Part shown: positions 32,421 to 41,541 of the stretch, one piece after another
How positions within the stretch are numbered: the first letter of the stretch is position 1
How the letters are laid out: every line of letters begins with the position of its first letter
Source: Planococcus halotolerans
GTDB taxonomy: Bacteria; Bacillota; Bacilli; Bacillales_A; Planococcaceae
Assembly (NCBI RefSeq): GCF_003289955.1
Contig: NZ_QLZR01000001.1
Coordinates: 1-64,000 of the forward strand
Length of the DNA stretch: 64,000 bases
Direction: 5' to 3'
Made by a program: the position numbers and the translations under genes
The notes under the pieces: generated by a model
Told to the model about the DNA's origin: nothing
The model's input: the letters and a program-made list of their open reading frames with translations, nothing else
The model's database searches: none

Positions 32421-35400
32421 CTATTCCAGTTGCCCGTACATCAATACAAGAGCACGGTAAAGGACTGACGCAGTCTCTCCACGCTTGATGTCATCTTTCG
32501 GAGCAAAGACATTGTTATTGCGTCCTGTCATCAAGCCAAGTGCATAAGCTTGTGAAACTGCTTCTTTAGCGTAATTTGAAACTTTGCTTTGATCTGCATA
32601 TTCGTGCGAAAGATCAAGGCCTTCAAGAAGTGAAGGATCTTCATATTTCACAGTTCGGATCATCATAACTGCAGTATCCTGGCGTGAGATGTCAGCGTTC
32701 GGGCTGAACGTGCCATCCGGATTGCCTATTACAATACCAGCACGGGCAGCCGCTTCGATGTATTTCGCAGCCCAATGTTTAGCTGATACATCATTGAATG
32801 TTCCTTCGAAGTCCTCAACCGGAAGGTCAAGTGTACGAACCAGAAGCGTTGCATACTCAGCGCGAGTAATGTCAGCTTCAGGTGCGAACAAGTCAGCTGT
32901 TTTACCTTGGATGATTCCAAGTGTTGCAAGAGCTTCAATTTGTTCTTGAGCCCAGTGTTCTTGGATATCAGCAAATGTTACAACTTCTACATCGCCTTTG
33001 AAGATCGAGAATCCAACTTCTGCTTCGTTTCCAGCTACATCAACTACTGATACTACATAGTCATTTTGGCCTTCATCAAGAACAGGTACATTGAATGTGA
33101 TGTCTTTGTTGAACGCATACATACCGTATGGCTCAGTGATTGCTTTGCGGAATACTTCAGAACCGTCAACATAAACTGCGATTTCGTCGAAGTTATCTTG
33201 TACGTTTACTGTTACTTCCGCTTCTTCTGTTGCCAAATCTACCCTTTCAGGAGCGTCTACAACTTCTACTGTTGGAGCAGTTGTGTCAACCAGAACCTGA
33301 CGGCGGATTTCCATTTCATTGTTAAACTCGTCTACGGCTTTAACTTTAAGATTGTGGACGCCGTCTTCCAATGTTACTGTGTGTTCGAAGTTCACGCCAT
33401 CAAATGTGTCAACTTCTACACCGTTAACTGTTACAGAAACGACGTTTGAATCGTCTTCAACTGTACCAGCAACCGTTACTTCATTCGAATCAAGGTATTC
33501 CATAACTTCAGGAGTTTCGATGAAGATTACTGGATGTGTTGATTCTTCAGCTGTAACTTGTAATTCAACTTCTGTTGCGTTGCCTGCTACGTCGTAGAAC
33601 TTAGCAACCAATTTATCAGTTTTCTTAACATCTGCAGTTACTGCAAATTGAGTAGTCGAAGGAGCAAGTGACTCGTCTTCGTCTTCTGTTGTTGCATCTT
33701 CAGTGATTTCTTCGCCGTTCAAGTAAACTTCCCAGCGGTCAGCGCCAGTGTTGTCAGTGAACGATGAAACTTCTACAGTTTTCGTAGCAGCGTTGTAAGT
33801 CGCTTCTGCTTCAGGAGCAACCGTATCCACTGTGATAGGGAATTCGATTGATTGCCATTCAGCATCCGGGTAATCAATTACAGCGCGAAGCTGGATTTGA
33901 TAGTCGCCATCTGCAACCACTTTACCGCGGGCTTTACCATCCCAAGCAAAATCAGGGTTGTACGTGTAAGAAGATGTACCTGAGTAATGCTTCGTCAAGT
34001 TTTCAGCTGTACGGATCGTGCGGATTACTGTGCCCGCTTCGTTCAGGATATTCACTTCGAATTCCTTCGCGTTACGGATCAATGAATAAACAGGGATTAC
34101 AGAGTCAACCGATCCGTCACCATTTGGTGAGAATGCGAATTTCTCTGGGTCATATACGTCTTCGCCTAGGTGCGTTCCGCCGTTAAGGATGTTGCCATCG
34201 CCATCAGCAAGAAGTGTCATGCCGTAATAAGTCATAACTTCGTCCCATGCAAAGTAATCAAAGATTCTTGCATCGTCCCACTCGCCGTTAAAGCCGAAGT
34301 AAGGAACTACTAGAGAAGTGTTGCCAGTGACTTCTTCATTTACGTCAGTCAAAGTGACAAAACCGTCAACAAAGAATCCGTTTTTGTAGAATGCATCAAG
34401 TTCAGCGCTGACAGCAGAGATATCAACAGTAACCGGGATTTCAACAGAACCGTTAGCAGGAACTGTTACAGTTTCTGGAGCTGCAATTGAAGCATCTTCC
34501 GTGATTACAGTTGAACCGTAAGCAGGATTATTCGGGATTGTTACAAAGTAATTGCCAGCGTTAACTGGAGTATCAACTTGTACATTTACGTCAACAGCAT
34601 ATTCAGCCGCTTCATCAGAGAAGTTCTCTGCTGTCAAAGTGAATGTGTATTGATCGTTTTTGATTTCTTTCAAAGCAACTTTCGCTTCGCCAGTCGCTTC
34701 ATTTGTTACTACAACGTCAGTTGAAAGGGCATCGTGCAATTGCATCAAACCAGCACCTTGGCGGCGTGGAGATACGAATTCTCCATCAGCAAGTTCAACA
34801 GGGTTAGCTGTGTTCATCATCAAGTTTTTCGCAAACTGAACGCGGTCAGCGCCCGTCAATCCGAATTCTGCGTCAACTCGTTGGTAAACTAGTGTCGTAC
34901 CACCCGATACGTGTGGAGCCGCCATAGACGTTCCGCTCATTAGGCCGTACTCATCATTGTTCAAAGTGGAGAAGATGTTTCCGCCCGGAGCCGTGATTTC
35001 TGGTTTGAAATCAAGGTTCGGAGTTGGACCCCATGAAGTGAAATTACTCATTTCACCAGCTGTCGGGCTTGGTGTTTCAACGTTATCGCCTTCGAAAGAT
35101 ACAGTAACTGTGTTGCCTGCATCGATTTCAGCTTTCATCGCCAATCCATCAGCCTGCAATGTAGACATGTATGGAATTTTGATGGCAGCATCAGAAGCCA
35201 TATTGATCGTGCCTGTTGTGTTGTTGTAAACAATAACACCAGCAGCGCCAGCCGCTTGTGCGTTCAGACCTTTGGTAACAAAAGCAATTTCGCCGCGTGA
35301 AATAAGCGCGAATTTACCAGTGAAATCTTTTCCTTCAAAATCAGCTGCGTGACCGAAGCCTGCAAATTCAACTTCATATGAAGCGTTTGGCAATTCGATT

Positions 35401-36704
35401 GGATCAGCGTCATTTGCAAGAAGGTACATTGCTTGTCCAGCTTCTACACCATTTACATGGTAATCAAAGCCGAAGCCAGTAACAACAGAGTTTTCGAATG
35501 ATGCTACACCGAATGATTCTTTAGAAACACTTGGTGAACCAGTCAAACCGTAATCCTGGTTCTCAGCGTACGGATACCAAGTACCAGATCCGAACATATC
35601 TGAGTTACCGGCAGAGATTGCTACAAGGATTCCGTTTTCAGTTGAGCGTGCAACTGCCATTTGCTCAGGGTTAGTTGAATCAACATAACCAGCAGTGGAT
35701 CCCAGAGACATGTTGATGACATCTGCGCCAAGTTTGATGGAATCATCAATTGCTTTAACGTAGATATCGCCGTAAGTTGAAGCGAATTGTGGATCGTTGC
35801 CGAATACTTTCAAAGCCAGTAATTGTGTTTCAGGAGCTACACCTTTAAGGCCTGGGTTTTCAGCTTCTTCGTCACCATTTGCGCCTACTGTGCCGGCAAC
35901 GTGCATACCGTGCATAGAAGCATCTGGTCCAAGGTCAAGAATTTGGTTGTTATCGTCCATATAGTTCCAGCCGAAAGGAACTTTTGCAGTGAAATATTCA
36001 CCGTTTTCGATAGAACCATCAGCAAGCAAAGCCTGCAATTCATCTTTCGTGATGTCTCCAGTAGAGTCATCAGTCAAAACCATGTCTTTATGCGAAGGAT
36101 CGATTCCTGTGTCGATAACACCGACAACCATTCCTTCACCTTTGTATCCATAATCGCCCCAAGCCTGTTGAGCTTGAACCAATGCTTTAGAGTATTTCAT
36201 TTCAGGCTGTACAGAAGGACGCGTGTATTCAGTCGCTTCGTATACTTTCTTAACGCCTGCAGTATTCGCGATTTCTTCAACTTGTCCAGCTGCTACATTA
36301 GCAGAGAAACCGTTGAAAACAGTCGTGAAGTTTTCAAGATATGTAACACTTGGTGCAGCCATTTTCACAGCCGACTGGACAGTCGCCTGATCAGTTTCTA
36401 CAGCCGCTTCCAGACTTGCTTTTTGTGACTCAGGAAGATCTTTGTAAAGAACTCCTTGTTGAGTCGCCGTTTCAATTGTTGGCGCTTTTTCAAGTTCCAC
36501 AATCACACGGACTGTTTTAGATGGGTCTTCCGGATTCACGAACTTTTCCGGAACTTTTACAGCTGGTTTTTCAGCATTTAAAGTCGGAAGGTCCGATAAG
36601 GACTTGGTCGTCGCCGCAGATACGCCGGTTAAACCGAAGACAGCAGAGCTGAGCGTCATCATTACGACTAACATCGTAACTAACGCCGTTTTAAACTTCT
36701 TCAA
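32421..36704 (-). CDS. Vpr-like S8 serine protease with PA domain, Ig-like repeats and three SLH domains
   Basis: 1427 residues. Signal peptide (1-30); inhibitor-like propeptide (about 65-160); subtilase domain with Asp198 (GVIDTGID), His265 (MHGMHVAG) and Ser593 (SGTSMAAPHVSGG). A protease-associated insert lies at about 430-540, then Fn3-like domains (about 670-1100) and Ig-like repeats. Three C-terminal SLH domains (1245-1427) carry the TRAE, SRQD and KRGE motifs. It should be a wall-anchored extracellular protease held by pyruvylated secondary polymer. Bacillus Vpr lacks SLH, so the anchor is an addition. TTG start with GGGGG 7 nt upstream. It is followed by its own terminator, so it is monocistronic. 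Confidence 0.95.
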   Translation of the reverse strand: MKKFKTALVTMLVVMMTLSSAVFGLTGVSAATTKSLSDLPTLNAEKPAVKVPEKFVNPEDPSKTVRVIVELEKAPTIETATQQGVLYKDLPESQKASLEAAVETDQATVQSAVKMAAPSVTYLENFTTVFNGFSANVAAGQVEEIANTAGVKKVYEATEYTRPSVQPEMKYSKALVQAQQAWGDYGYKGEGMVVGVIDTGIDPSHKDMVLTDDSTGDITKDELQALLADGSIENGEYFTAKVPFGWNYMDDNNQILDLGPDASMHGMHVAGTVGANGDEEAENPGLKGVAPETQLLALKVFGNDPQFASTYGDIYVKAIDDSIKLGADVINMSLGSTAGYVDSTNPEQMAVARSTENGILVAISAGNSDMFGSGTWYPYAENQDYGLTGSPSVSKESFGVASFENSVVTGFGFDYHVNGVEAGQAMYLLANDADPIELPNASYEVEFAGFGHAADFEGKDFTGKFALISRGEIAFVTKGLNAQAAGAAGVIVYNNTTGTINMASDAAIKIPYMSTLQADGLAMKAEIDAGNTVTVSFEGDNVETPSPTAGEMSNFTSWGPTPNLDFKPEITAPGGNIFSTLNNDEYGLMSGTSMAAPHVSGGTTLVYQRVDAEFGLTGADRVQFAKNLMMNTANPVELADGEFVSPRRQGAGLMQLHDALSTDVVVTNEATGEAKVALKEIKNDQYTFTLTAENFSDEAAEYAVDVNVQVDTPVNAGNYFVTIPNNPAYGSTVITEDASIAAPETVTVPANGSVEIPVTVDISAVSAELDAFYKNGFFVDGFVTLTDVNEEVTGNTSLVVPYFGFNGEWDDARIFDYFAWDEVMTYYGMTLLADGDGNILNGGTHLGEDVYDPEKFAFSPNGDGSVDSVIPVYSLIRNAKEFEVNILNEAGTVIRTIRTAENLTKHYSGTSSYTYNPDFAWDGKARGKVVADGDYQIQLRAVIDYPDAEWQSIEFPITVDTVAPEAEATYNAATKTVEVSSFTDNTGADRWEVYLNGEEITEDATTEDEDESLAPSTTQFAVTADVKKTDKLVAKFYDVAGNATEVELQVTAEESTHPVIFIETPEVMEYLDSNEVTVAGTVEDDSNVVSVTVNGVEVDTFDGVNFEHTVTLEDGVHNLKVKAVDEFNNEMEIRRQVLVDTTAPTVEVVDAPERVDLATEEAEVTVNVQDNFDEIAVYVDGSEVFRKAITEPYGMYAFNKDITFNVPVLDEGQNDYVVSVVDVAGNEAEVGFSIFKGDVEVVTFADIQEHWAQEQIEALATLGIIQGKTADLFAPEADITRAEYATLLVRTLDLPVEDFEGTFNDVSAKHWAAKYIEAAARAGIVIGNPDGTFSPNADISRQDTAVMMIRTVKYEDPSLLEGLDLSHEYADQSKVSNYAKEAVSQAYALGLMTGRNNNVFAPKDDIKRGETASVLYRALVLMYGQLE

Positions 36705-36732
36705 TGTTTTTCCCCCTTTTATTGGTTGTTAA

Positions 36733-36758
36733 TTGTGCAATTATTCCTAATTGCACAA
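36733..36758. promoter_or_regulatory. Perfect 11-bp dyad upstream of the large subtilase
   Basis: TTGTGCAATTA, 4-nt spacer, TAATTGCACAA, centred about 42 nt before the TTG start. It may be an operator at or just after the transcription start, or a 5'-leader hairpin that protects the mRNA. A weak TTGATA/TAGTGT promoter candidate lies immediately upstream on the minus strand. Confidence 0.5.
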
Positions 36759-36860
36759 CACTATTAAATTTACCATAAATTATCAATATTGCAAACGTAT
36801 TCTTAATATTTTATTGAATATTCGGCGCTTTTCAAGTGTGAATATTCTGGGTGAATATTC

Positions 36861-36877
36861 TGGGTGACAGTCACCCA
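36861..36877. repeat. REP-like palindrome, copy downstream of the RAYT gene
   Basis: TGGGTGACAGTCACCCA followed by CACAC: perfect 8-bp arms around A. Immediately to its left is a tandem duplication of a 13-bp unit (GAATATTCTGGGT twice). The same palindrome with the same right flank recurs at 37625-37641, on the other side of the transposase gene. Confidence 0.7.
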
Positions 36878-36894
36878 CACAACTCCCTCACAAT

Positions 36895-37458
36895 TCACTC
36901 TGAAAGTGTTTCTTCGCAGTATTTACTGTAAGATTCCGGCGTTGGGTCATAGGGGTGCGTCAATAATGGAAGGATATGATTCAATTCCAAATAGCGATAT
37001 GCAGGCTTAACGCCACTCACATAATAATAGTAAGAACTGTAAGGATAAGTTGCCATTTTATCTGCCAATGGCTTTGAAGCCGCAATGGGATTTCGGTGTA
37101 TATAGCGGCTGACGGCAAGAATACCGGCTGGTCCATCCACTTTTTCTGCATAATACCTTCCTTCATATAAATAGCCGGTAACCCCGTATTTTGCCCGGTA
37201 GTAATCGCCGTACCTTTTATTGATCAGTCCCATCACTTTTCCGAGTGGAACTTCAGGAGACCGGATCAACAAATGATAGTGGTTGGTCATTATGCAATAA
37301 CTGATGATCGTAAAAGGATACTGTTCATAGGTATAGTCCAGAACGCGAAAGAATGCGCGATAATCAGAAGGTTCGTGAAAGATTGTCTTCCGGTTATTGC
37401 CTCTGGTTGTCGCATGTTCAAATAAGCTTGGGTTCCAAACTCGCCTTTTTCTTGCCAC
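36895..37458 (-). CDS. REP-associated tyrosine transposase (RAYT; Y1/IS200-like domain)
   Basis: 187 residues from the GTG giving (M)ARKRRVWNPSLFEHATTRGNN; AGGAG lies 9 nt upstream, whereas a TTG at 37467 would abut it. The Y1 HUH motif is NHYHLLI (His60, His62) and the RAYT signature RYIHRNPIAA contains the likely nucleophile Tyr119. GYLYEGRYYAEKV matches the family's middle. RAYTs are single-copy domesticated relatives of IS200 transposases that spread or process palindromic REP sequences. Here the gene is bracketed by identical palindromes in direct orientation. The frame is intact. Confidence 0.9.
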   Translation of the reverse strand: MARKRRVWNPSLFEHATTRGNNRKTIFHEPSDYRAFFRVLDYTYEQYPFTIISYCIMTNHYHLLIRSPEVPLGKVMGLINKRYGDYYRAKYGVTGYLYEGRYYAEKVDGPAGILAVSRYIHRNPIAASKPLADKMATYPYSSYYYYVSGVKPAYRYLELNHILPLLTHPYDPTPESYSKYCEETLSE

Positions 37459-37624
37459 TTTAACCAACTCCTGCCCTTTTTTCTGACCTTATATTTTTCG
37501 GGAAATAGAGTCAATTGCACACACAATTCGATAACGGATATTTATGTACTCTATAGAGGCCAAAAATGATTTTTCAACGTGATTTGGAGTATATAGAGCC
37601 AAAATTGGCTTCAAAATAATTTTT

Positions 37625-37641
37625 TGGGTGACAGTCACCCA
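37625..37641. repeat. REP-like palindrome, copy upstream of the RAYT gene
   Basis: TGGGTGACAGTCACCCA followed by CACAC, identical to 36861-36877. A shorter related palindrome (TGTGACTGTCACC) lies at 37721-37733, touching the stop of the 5'-nucleotidase gene. The 37468-37733 gap otherwise holds only the terminator below. Confidence 0.7.
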
Positions 37642-37662
37642 CACACTATTCCAGCACACAAA

Positions 37663-37701
37663 AAAAAGCGAGGCCCCGTGTTCCACGGCGCCTCGCTTTA
37701 A
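37663..37701 (-). terminator. Terminator of the 5'-nucleotidase gene
   Basis: AAAGCGAGGCGCCGTG and CACGGGGCCTCGCTTT pair around GAA with one mismatch; eight T follow on the minus strand. It is about 33 nt past the stop, separated from it by a REP-like palindrome. Confidence 0.9.
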
Positions 37702-37733
37702 ATTGTGTCTGAATTGTTTGTGTGACTGTCACC

Positions 37734-39926
37734 TTATTGAGCTGTGTAAGGCATGAACATCGAGAACATTTTAGCCGCTTCAGCGCGTGTAGCGTTTTGG
37801 CTAGGCATGAATTTTCCATTGTAGCCAACTGCAATGCTGTGGTAGTAAAGCATTGTAACAGCTTCCTGCTCTGCAGCAGTCAATTTAGCTGTATCTGTGT
37901 ATGGAGCATTTTCATCATATTCGAAATCGCCATTGATGTTTTCGAATACCCGGTTCAACAACAATGCAAAATGTGCGCGTGAGATATTGGCTTTCGGGTT
38001 GAATTTGGTTCCCGCAGCATCTGTACCCTGGATCAACCCAGCTGCATAAGCTGCATTAATTTCATTTTGGCGTTTTTGCGGCAAGTCGGAAATGTCAGTG
38101 AACGGTGATTGTGGTGCATCCACTTCATTCAATCCCAGAATACGCGTCAGAATTGTAACCGCCTGCCAGCGAGTCAGGTTCTGATCAGGTGAGAATGTAT
38201 CCAACTGTGTTCCGCTCATGATTCCGCGGTAATACAAATCTTTCACATAAGGAAATTCCCAATCTTTCATGCTGATATCTTTGAATGGAACTGTCGGATT
38301 GATGCGGTTTTCAAGCATCGGTGAAATGACTTCCAATTCAGAGATATAGTCAACGAACATTTCGTAGTCGATGAATCCTGGCTCACTTACACGTCCATCA
38401 GCATACGCTTCTGCGAATACCTCATAGCCGTCGCCGCCAGCTGCAGTGAATGTGTTTGTAGCAACTTTATAGCTTTCAGTGTTTTCGATCTTCGTGCGGA
38501 CACCGTCTTCAGAAATTACATTTGCTGAAGTGACACGGCTGCCGACTGGCTGTGATGGATCAAACGAGAATTCCATGCCAGCCACGTGCAGGAAACCGCC
38601 GCTTTCTGCAGGGAATTCTTTGACACTGTGTTCCAAAGCTCTTTTCAGCTCGGCACCTGTCAAGTCCATGATTGCCAATGAGTTGCCGAAAGGCATAACC
38701 GTCAATACTTCACCGAAAGTGATGTCACCTACGTCGATTGACGCACGGATACCACCGCCGTTTTGAAGCGCGATTACAGTTTCAGGATCGATTTGTTTTG
38801 CAGTGTGCAGCATACCGTCAGTGATGATGTTTCCAAGGTTTGTTTCTGAAGAGCGGACTCCGCCTTCGTTGCGTCCACCATTAAGGAATACTTCTGTGTA
38901 TGCGCCAGTGGATACGTTTTTGAACTGATCCACTTCCGCTTTATAAGGTGCAAGCAAAGCTGCTGCGTCAGCGTCAACTGCTGCGTCAGAAACTTTATGC
39001 AATGTTACAGGATGCGTTTCGCCTTCAGTTGAAGTGATGATACCTTCAGAGTTAAAAGTTACATCGATTTGACCCAGGTTGCTGTTGTATTGGCCTGTTT
39101 GTACGATAACAACCGGCTCGCCTTCGTTATCGATAACTTGGCCTTCAGTTAATGCTGTATGCGTATGTCCACCAACAATTACGTCAATGCCGGCAACATT
39201 TTCAGCCAACAAAAGATCGTTATCGAATTGTGCAGAATCGTTGTAGCCGATATGTGTCAACGCAACGATTTTGTTTACGCCTTCAGCTTCAAAAGCAGCA
39301 ACCGCTTCTTTTGCAGCAGTAATGTAGTTAGAGAATTCAATTGCATCCGGGCTTGAAATCGATGCTGTTTCTTCAGTCGTCAAACCGAAAATACCAACTT
39401 TTTCGCCGTTAACATCTTTAATGATGCCGTCATAGATTTCGCCGTCTCCGAAGTCAGCTGTGTAGACGTTGTTCTGCAAACCATCAAACAATGGATCACC
39501 AGAAAAGTCAACGTTTGAAGATACGAATGGGAATGCAGCAGTTTGAACGAAATCAGCCAGTGCCTGATGTCCAAACTCACTGCTTCCAAGGTCAAACTCA
39601 TGGTTTCCGAAAGTCATAGCGTCGTAACCCATATAATTCATAAGTTCCAAGTCAGCCATACCTTCAAATAAGTTGAAGTAAAGACTTCCTGAGAAAACGT
39701 CACCAGCATCCAGCAATAGGCTATTCGGTTTTTCAGCGCGGATCTGTTTCACGAGAGTCGCACGTTTTGGAGCATTTTCCAAGTTCGCATGCGTGTCATT
39801 CGTGTGCATGATCGTTAAATCGAAGTCCCCTTCAGCTGCTTCTGCAGCCAGCGGCGCTTGTAAACCTACCATGCTCACTGTCATTGCAGCGGCAATTGAG
39901 GCTTTAAACATCTTATTACCCTTCAT
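37734..39926 (-). CDS. SLH-anchored 5'-nucleotidase / metallophosphatase (UshA-like)
   Basis: 730 residues. A signal peptide (1-31) precedes a calcineurin-like metallophosphatase domain: Asp44/His46 in MHTNDTHANLE, Asp76 in LLDAGDVFSG, Asn108-His109 in FGNHEFDLG, and GGHTHTAL. A 5'-nucleotidase C-terminal substrate domain (about 345-520, NGGGIRASIDVGDITFGEV) follows. Three SLH domains (about 548-730) close the protein, the third with TRAE. It should hydrolyse extracellular nucleotides to nucleosides and phosphate at the surface. SD AAGGATGG; a promoter with an overlapping palindrome lies upstream. Confidence 0.95.
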   Translation of the reverse strand: MKGNKMFKASIAAAMTVSMVGLQAPLAAEAAEGDFDLTIMHTNDTHANLENAPKRATLVKQIRAEKPNSLLLDAGDVFSGSLYFNLFEGMADLELMNYMGYDAMTFGNHEFDLGSSEFGHQALADFVQTAAFPFVSSNVDFSGDPLFDGLQNNVYTADFGDGEIYDGIIKDVNGEKVGIFGLTTEETASISSPDAIEFSNYITAAKEAVAAFEAEGVNKIVALTHIGYNDSAQFDNDLLLAENVAGIDVIVGGHTHTALTEGQVIDNEGEPVVIVQTGQYNSNLGQIDVTFNSEGIITSTEGETHPVTLHKVSDAAVDADAAALLAPYKAEVDQFKNVSTGAYTEVFLNGGRNEGGVRSSETNLGNIITDGMLHTAKQIDPETVIALQNGGGIRASIDVGDITFGEVLTVMPFGNSLAIMDLTGAELKRALEHSVKEFPAESGGFLHVAGMEFSFDPSQPVGSRVTSANVISEDGVRTKIENTESYKVATNTFTAAGGDGYEVFAEAYADGRVSEPGFIDYEMFVDYISELEVISPMLENRINPTVPFKDISMKDWEFPYVKDLYYRGIMSGTQLDTFSPDQNLTRWQAVTILTRILGLNEVDAPQSPFTDISDLPQKRQNEINAAYAAGLIQGTDAAGTKFNPKANISRAHFALLLNRVFENINGDFEYDENAPYTDTAKLTAAEQEAVTMLYYHSIAVGYNGKFMPSQNATRAEAAKMFSMFMPYTAQ

Positions 39927-40047
39927 TCGGCACCATCCTTTGTTTTTTGGTTAGATTGCCTTTTCAGTTTCTGGGAATAAATTATGTAATCTTATATTGT
40001 GTAGTGGTTCTCAATTCCCATTTGTGAAAGCGCAATCATACGTTTTT

Positions 40048-40086
40048 AGTTTAGCATGTATGGAATATTTGAACAATATATTGTTC
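40048..40086 (-). promoter_or_regulatory. Promoter of the 5'-nucleotidase with a 16-bp palindrome over its -35
   Basis: On the minus strand TTGTTC (40076-40071), 17-nt spacer, TAAACT (40053-40048) forms a good sigma-A promoter. The -35 is one half of a perfect palindrome GAACAATATATTGTTC (40071-40086), a likely operator. The remainder of the 357-nt divergent region (39927-40283) shows no further motif I can support. Confidence 0.5.
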
Positions 40087-40283
40087 GGAAAATTAACAAA
40101 TTAACAAAGTTTTTACAAACTAAAGTACTTTGTGAGCCCTTTTATCCATGCCGGCCTGACCGCAAGGCCTTGCTCTGCTAAAATCCGATTGCCCATTTTA
40201 CGTGTTTTGTAATTTTTACTATGTTAGAGTTTAACGAACCGGGTATTTGTGAATAAATATAGTAGAAAGCCAGGTGAAGTTCA

Positions 40284-41426
40284 TTGCAAGTCAATAATAG
40301 ACATTTAGAAGAAATTCAGTTTGCACGCGCCATTGCAATTTTTGCCGTGCTTGCCGTCCATTCCACATCAACCGGAGTCGGCTTTACCGATCATTCATCT
40401 CCAGCATTCCTCATTTACACGTTTTTCAATTACGCTGGAAAATTGGGCACTCCGACTTTCATTTTTCTGAGCAGTTTCATTCTTTTTTATACTTACTACC
40501 ACCGCGAATTAACAATCGATTTATTCAGGAAATTCTATAAAAAGCGTCTGCTGTTTATTCTTGTGCCTTATTTTGTCTTTTCTGTATTCTACTTTGGCAT
40601 CCGCAGTTATCTAAACACAGCGGTCGGCGTACCTTTCGTTCCATCTGAAGCATTGGTGAATTTCCTGAAAGATTTATTAACCGGCAATGCTTATCCACAT
40701 CTTTATTTCGTATTTGTCAGTGTGCAGTTGTATCTTATGTTTCCGTTGATCCTGTATCTGTTCAAGCGATTCGCGTTTATACGGAGATTTGCCATTCCGA
40801 TCGGTATCGTGATTCAATGGACATGGGTGACAGCCAATTCTGAAATTTTCCAGATCATCAATAAAGGATCCATTTCACTGTCTTATTTCATGTTCTATTT
40901 CTTTGGTGCGTTTCTGGGTGTCTACTATGACAAAATTGCCGGATGGATTCTGAATTGGCGCAAAAGCTGGCCAGGTCTCACTGTGATTTTCCTGGCCTAC
41001 CTGTCCATGATATTCTTCTATGTGCGCATCAATTATTTAACCTTGACCGGACAAGCCAGTTTTTCCAGCATGCTGTATGAATTCGCCTGGAGCACCCACG
41101 CATTCACAGCCGCGGCGTCGCTGTTCATTTTCGTACATCTGATGCGTCTGTGGAAATTGCCCGAAACCAAAAAATTCCTGACAGAAATCGGCACCGTTTC
41201 TTTCGGGTTCTATCTTATTCATCCATTGTTCCTGCTCATACTTAGACAATTGCTGCCAGGCGGAGACCCATTGATCTTCCATATGTGGCAGCTCGCGACA
41301 ATGATTATTACATTCTTCGCCAGCTGGATAATTGTCCGCCTGTTCTTCGAATTCGTCCCGCACAGCTGGATTGTATTCGGCAAAGGCAATAAAATATTCG
41401 GCTATGGAAAAACACAAGCTCAATAA
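40284..41426 (+). CDS. Acyltransferase 3 family membrane protein
   Basis: A 380-residue integral membrane protein with about ten helices. Conserved motifs are IQFARAIAIFAVLAVHSTS near the N-terminus (the His in LAVH), FIFLSSFILFY and a C-terminal GFYLIHPLFLLIL. TTG start with AGGTGAAG 6 nt upstream. It is convergent with the csaB operon across a bidirectional terminator. In Bacillus anthracis-type systems O-acetylation of the secondary wall polymer accompanies CsaB pyruvylation, so this enzyme may acetylate the SLH ligand; that link is inference from position. Confidence 0.85.
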   Translation: MQVNNRHLEEIQFARAIAIFAVLAVHSTSTGVGFTDHSSPAFLIYTFFNYAGKLGTPTFIFLSSFILFYTYYHRELTIDLFRKFYKKRLLFILVPYFVFSVFYFGIRSYLNTAVGVPFVPSEALVNFLKDLLTGNAYPHLYFVFVSVQLYLMFPLILYLFKRFAFIRRFAIPIGIVIQWTWVTANSEIFQIINKGSISLSYFMFYFFGAFLGVYYDKIAGWILNWRKSWPGLTVIFLAYLSMIFFYVRINYLTLTGQASFSSMLYEFAWSTHAFTAAASLFIFVHLMRLWKLPETKKFLTEIGTVSFGFYLIHPLFLLILRQLLPGGDPLIFHMWQLATMIITFFASWIIVRLFFEFVPHSWIVFGKGNKIFGYGKTQAQ

Positions 41427-41495
41427 TTTTTTGAAACGCAATGAATATCCATTGCAGGAAACCGTCGCGCAATATTTGTTCTTCAATTCAAGCTC

Positions 41496-41536
41496 AAAAA
41501 AACCGGCAGACGGAAAATCGTCTGCCGGTTTTTGTT
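41496..41536. terminator. Bidirectional terminator between acyltransferase and csaB
   Basis: AAACCGGCAGACG and CGTCTGCCGGTTT form a 13-bp perfect stem around AAAA-rich loop sequence, with an A-run on the left and T-run on the right. It serves both convergent transcripts. Confidence 0.9.
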
Positions 41537-41541
41537 TATTT

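Noticed and set aside
35823-36428. 201-codon antisense frame within the large subtilase gene
   Set aside because: It lies fully opposite a clearly coding signal, propeptide and catalytic region; its phenylalanine/serine-rich content is a shadow pattern.
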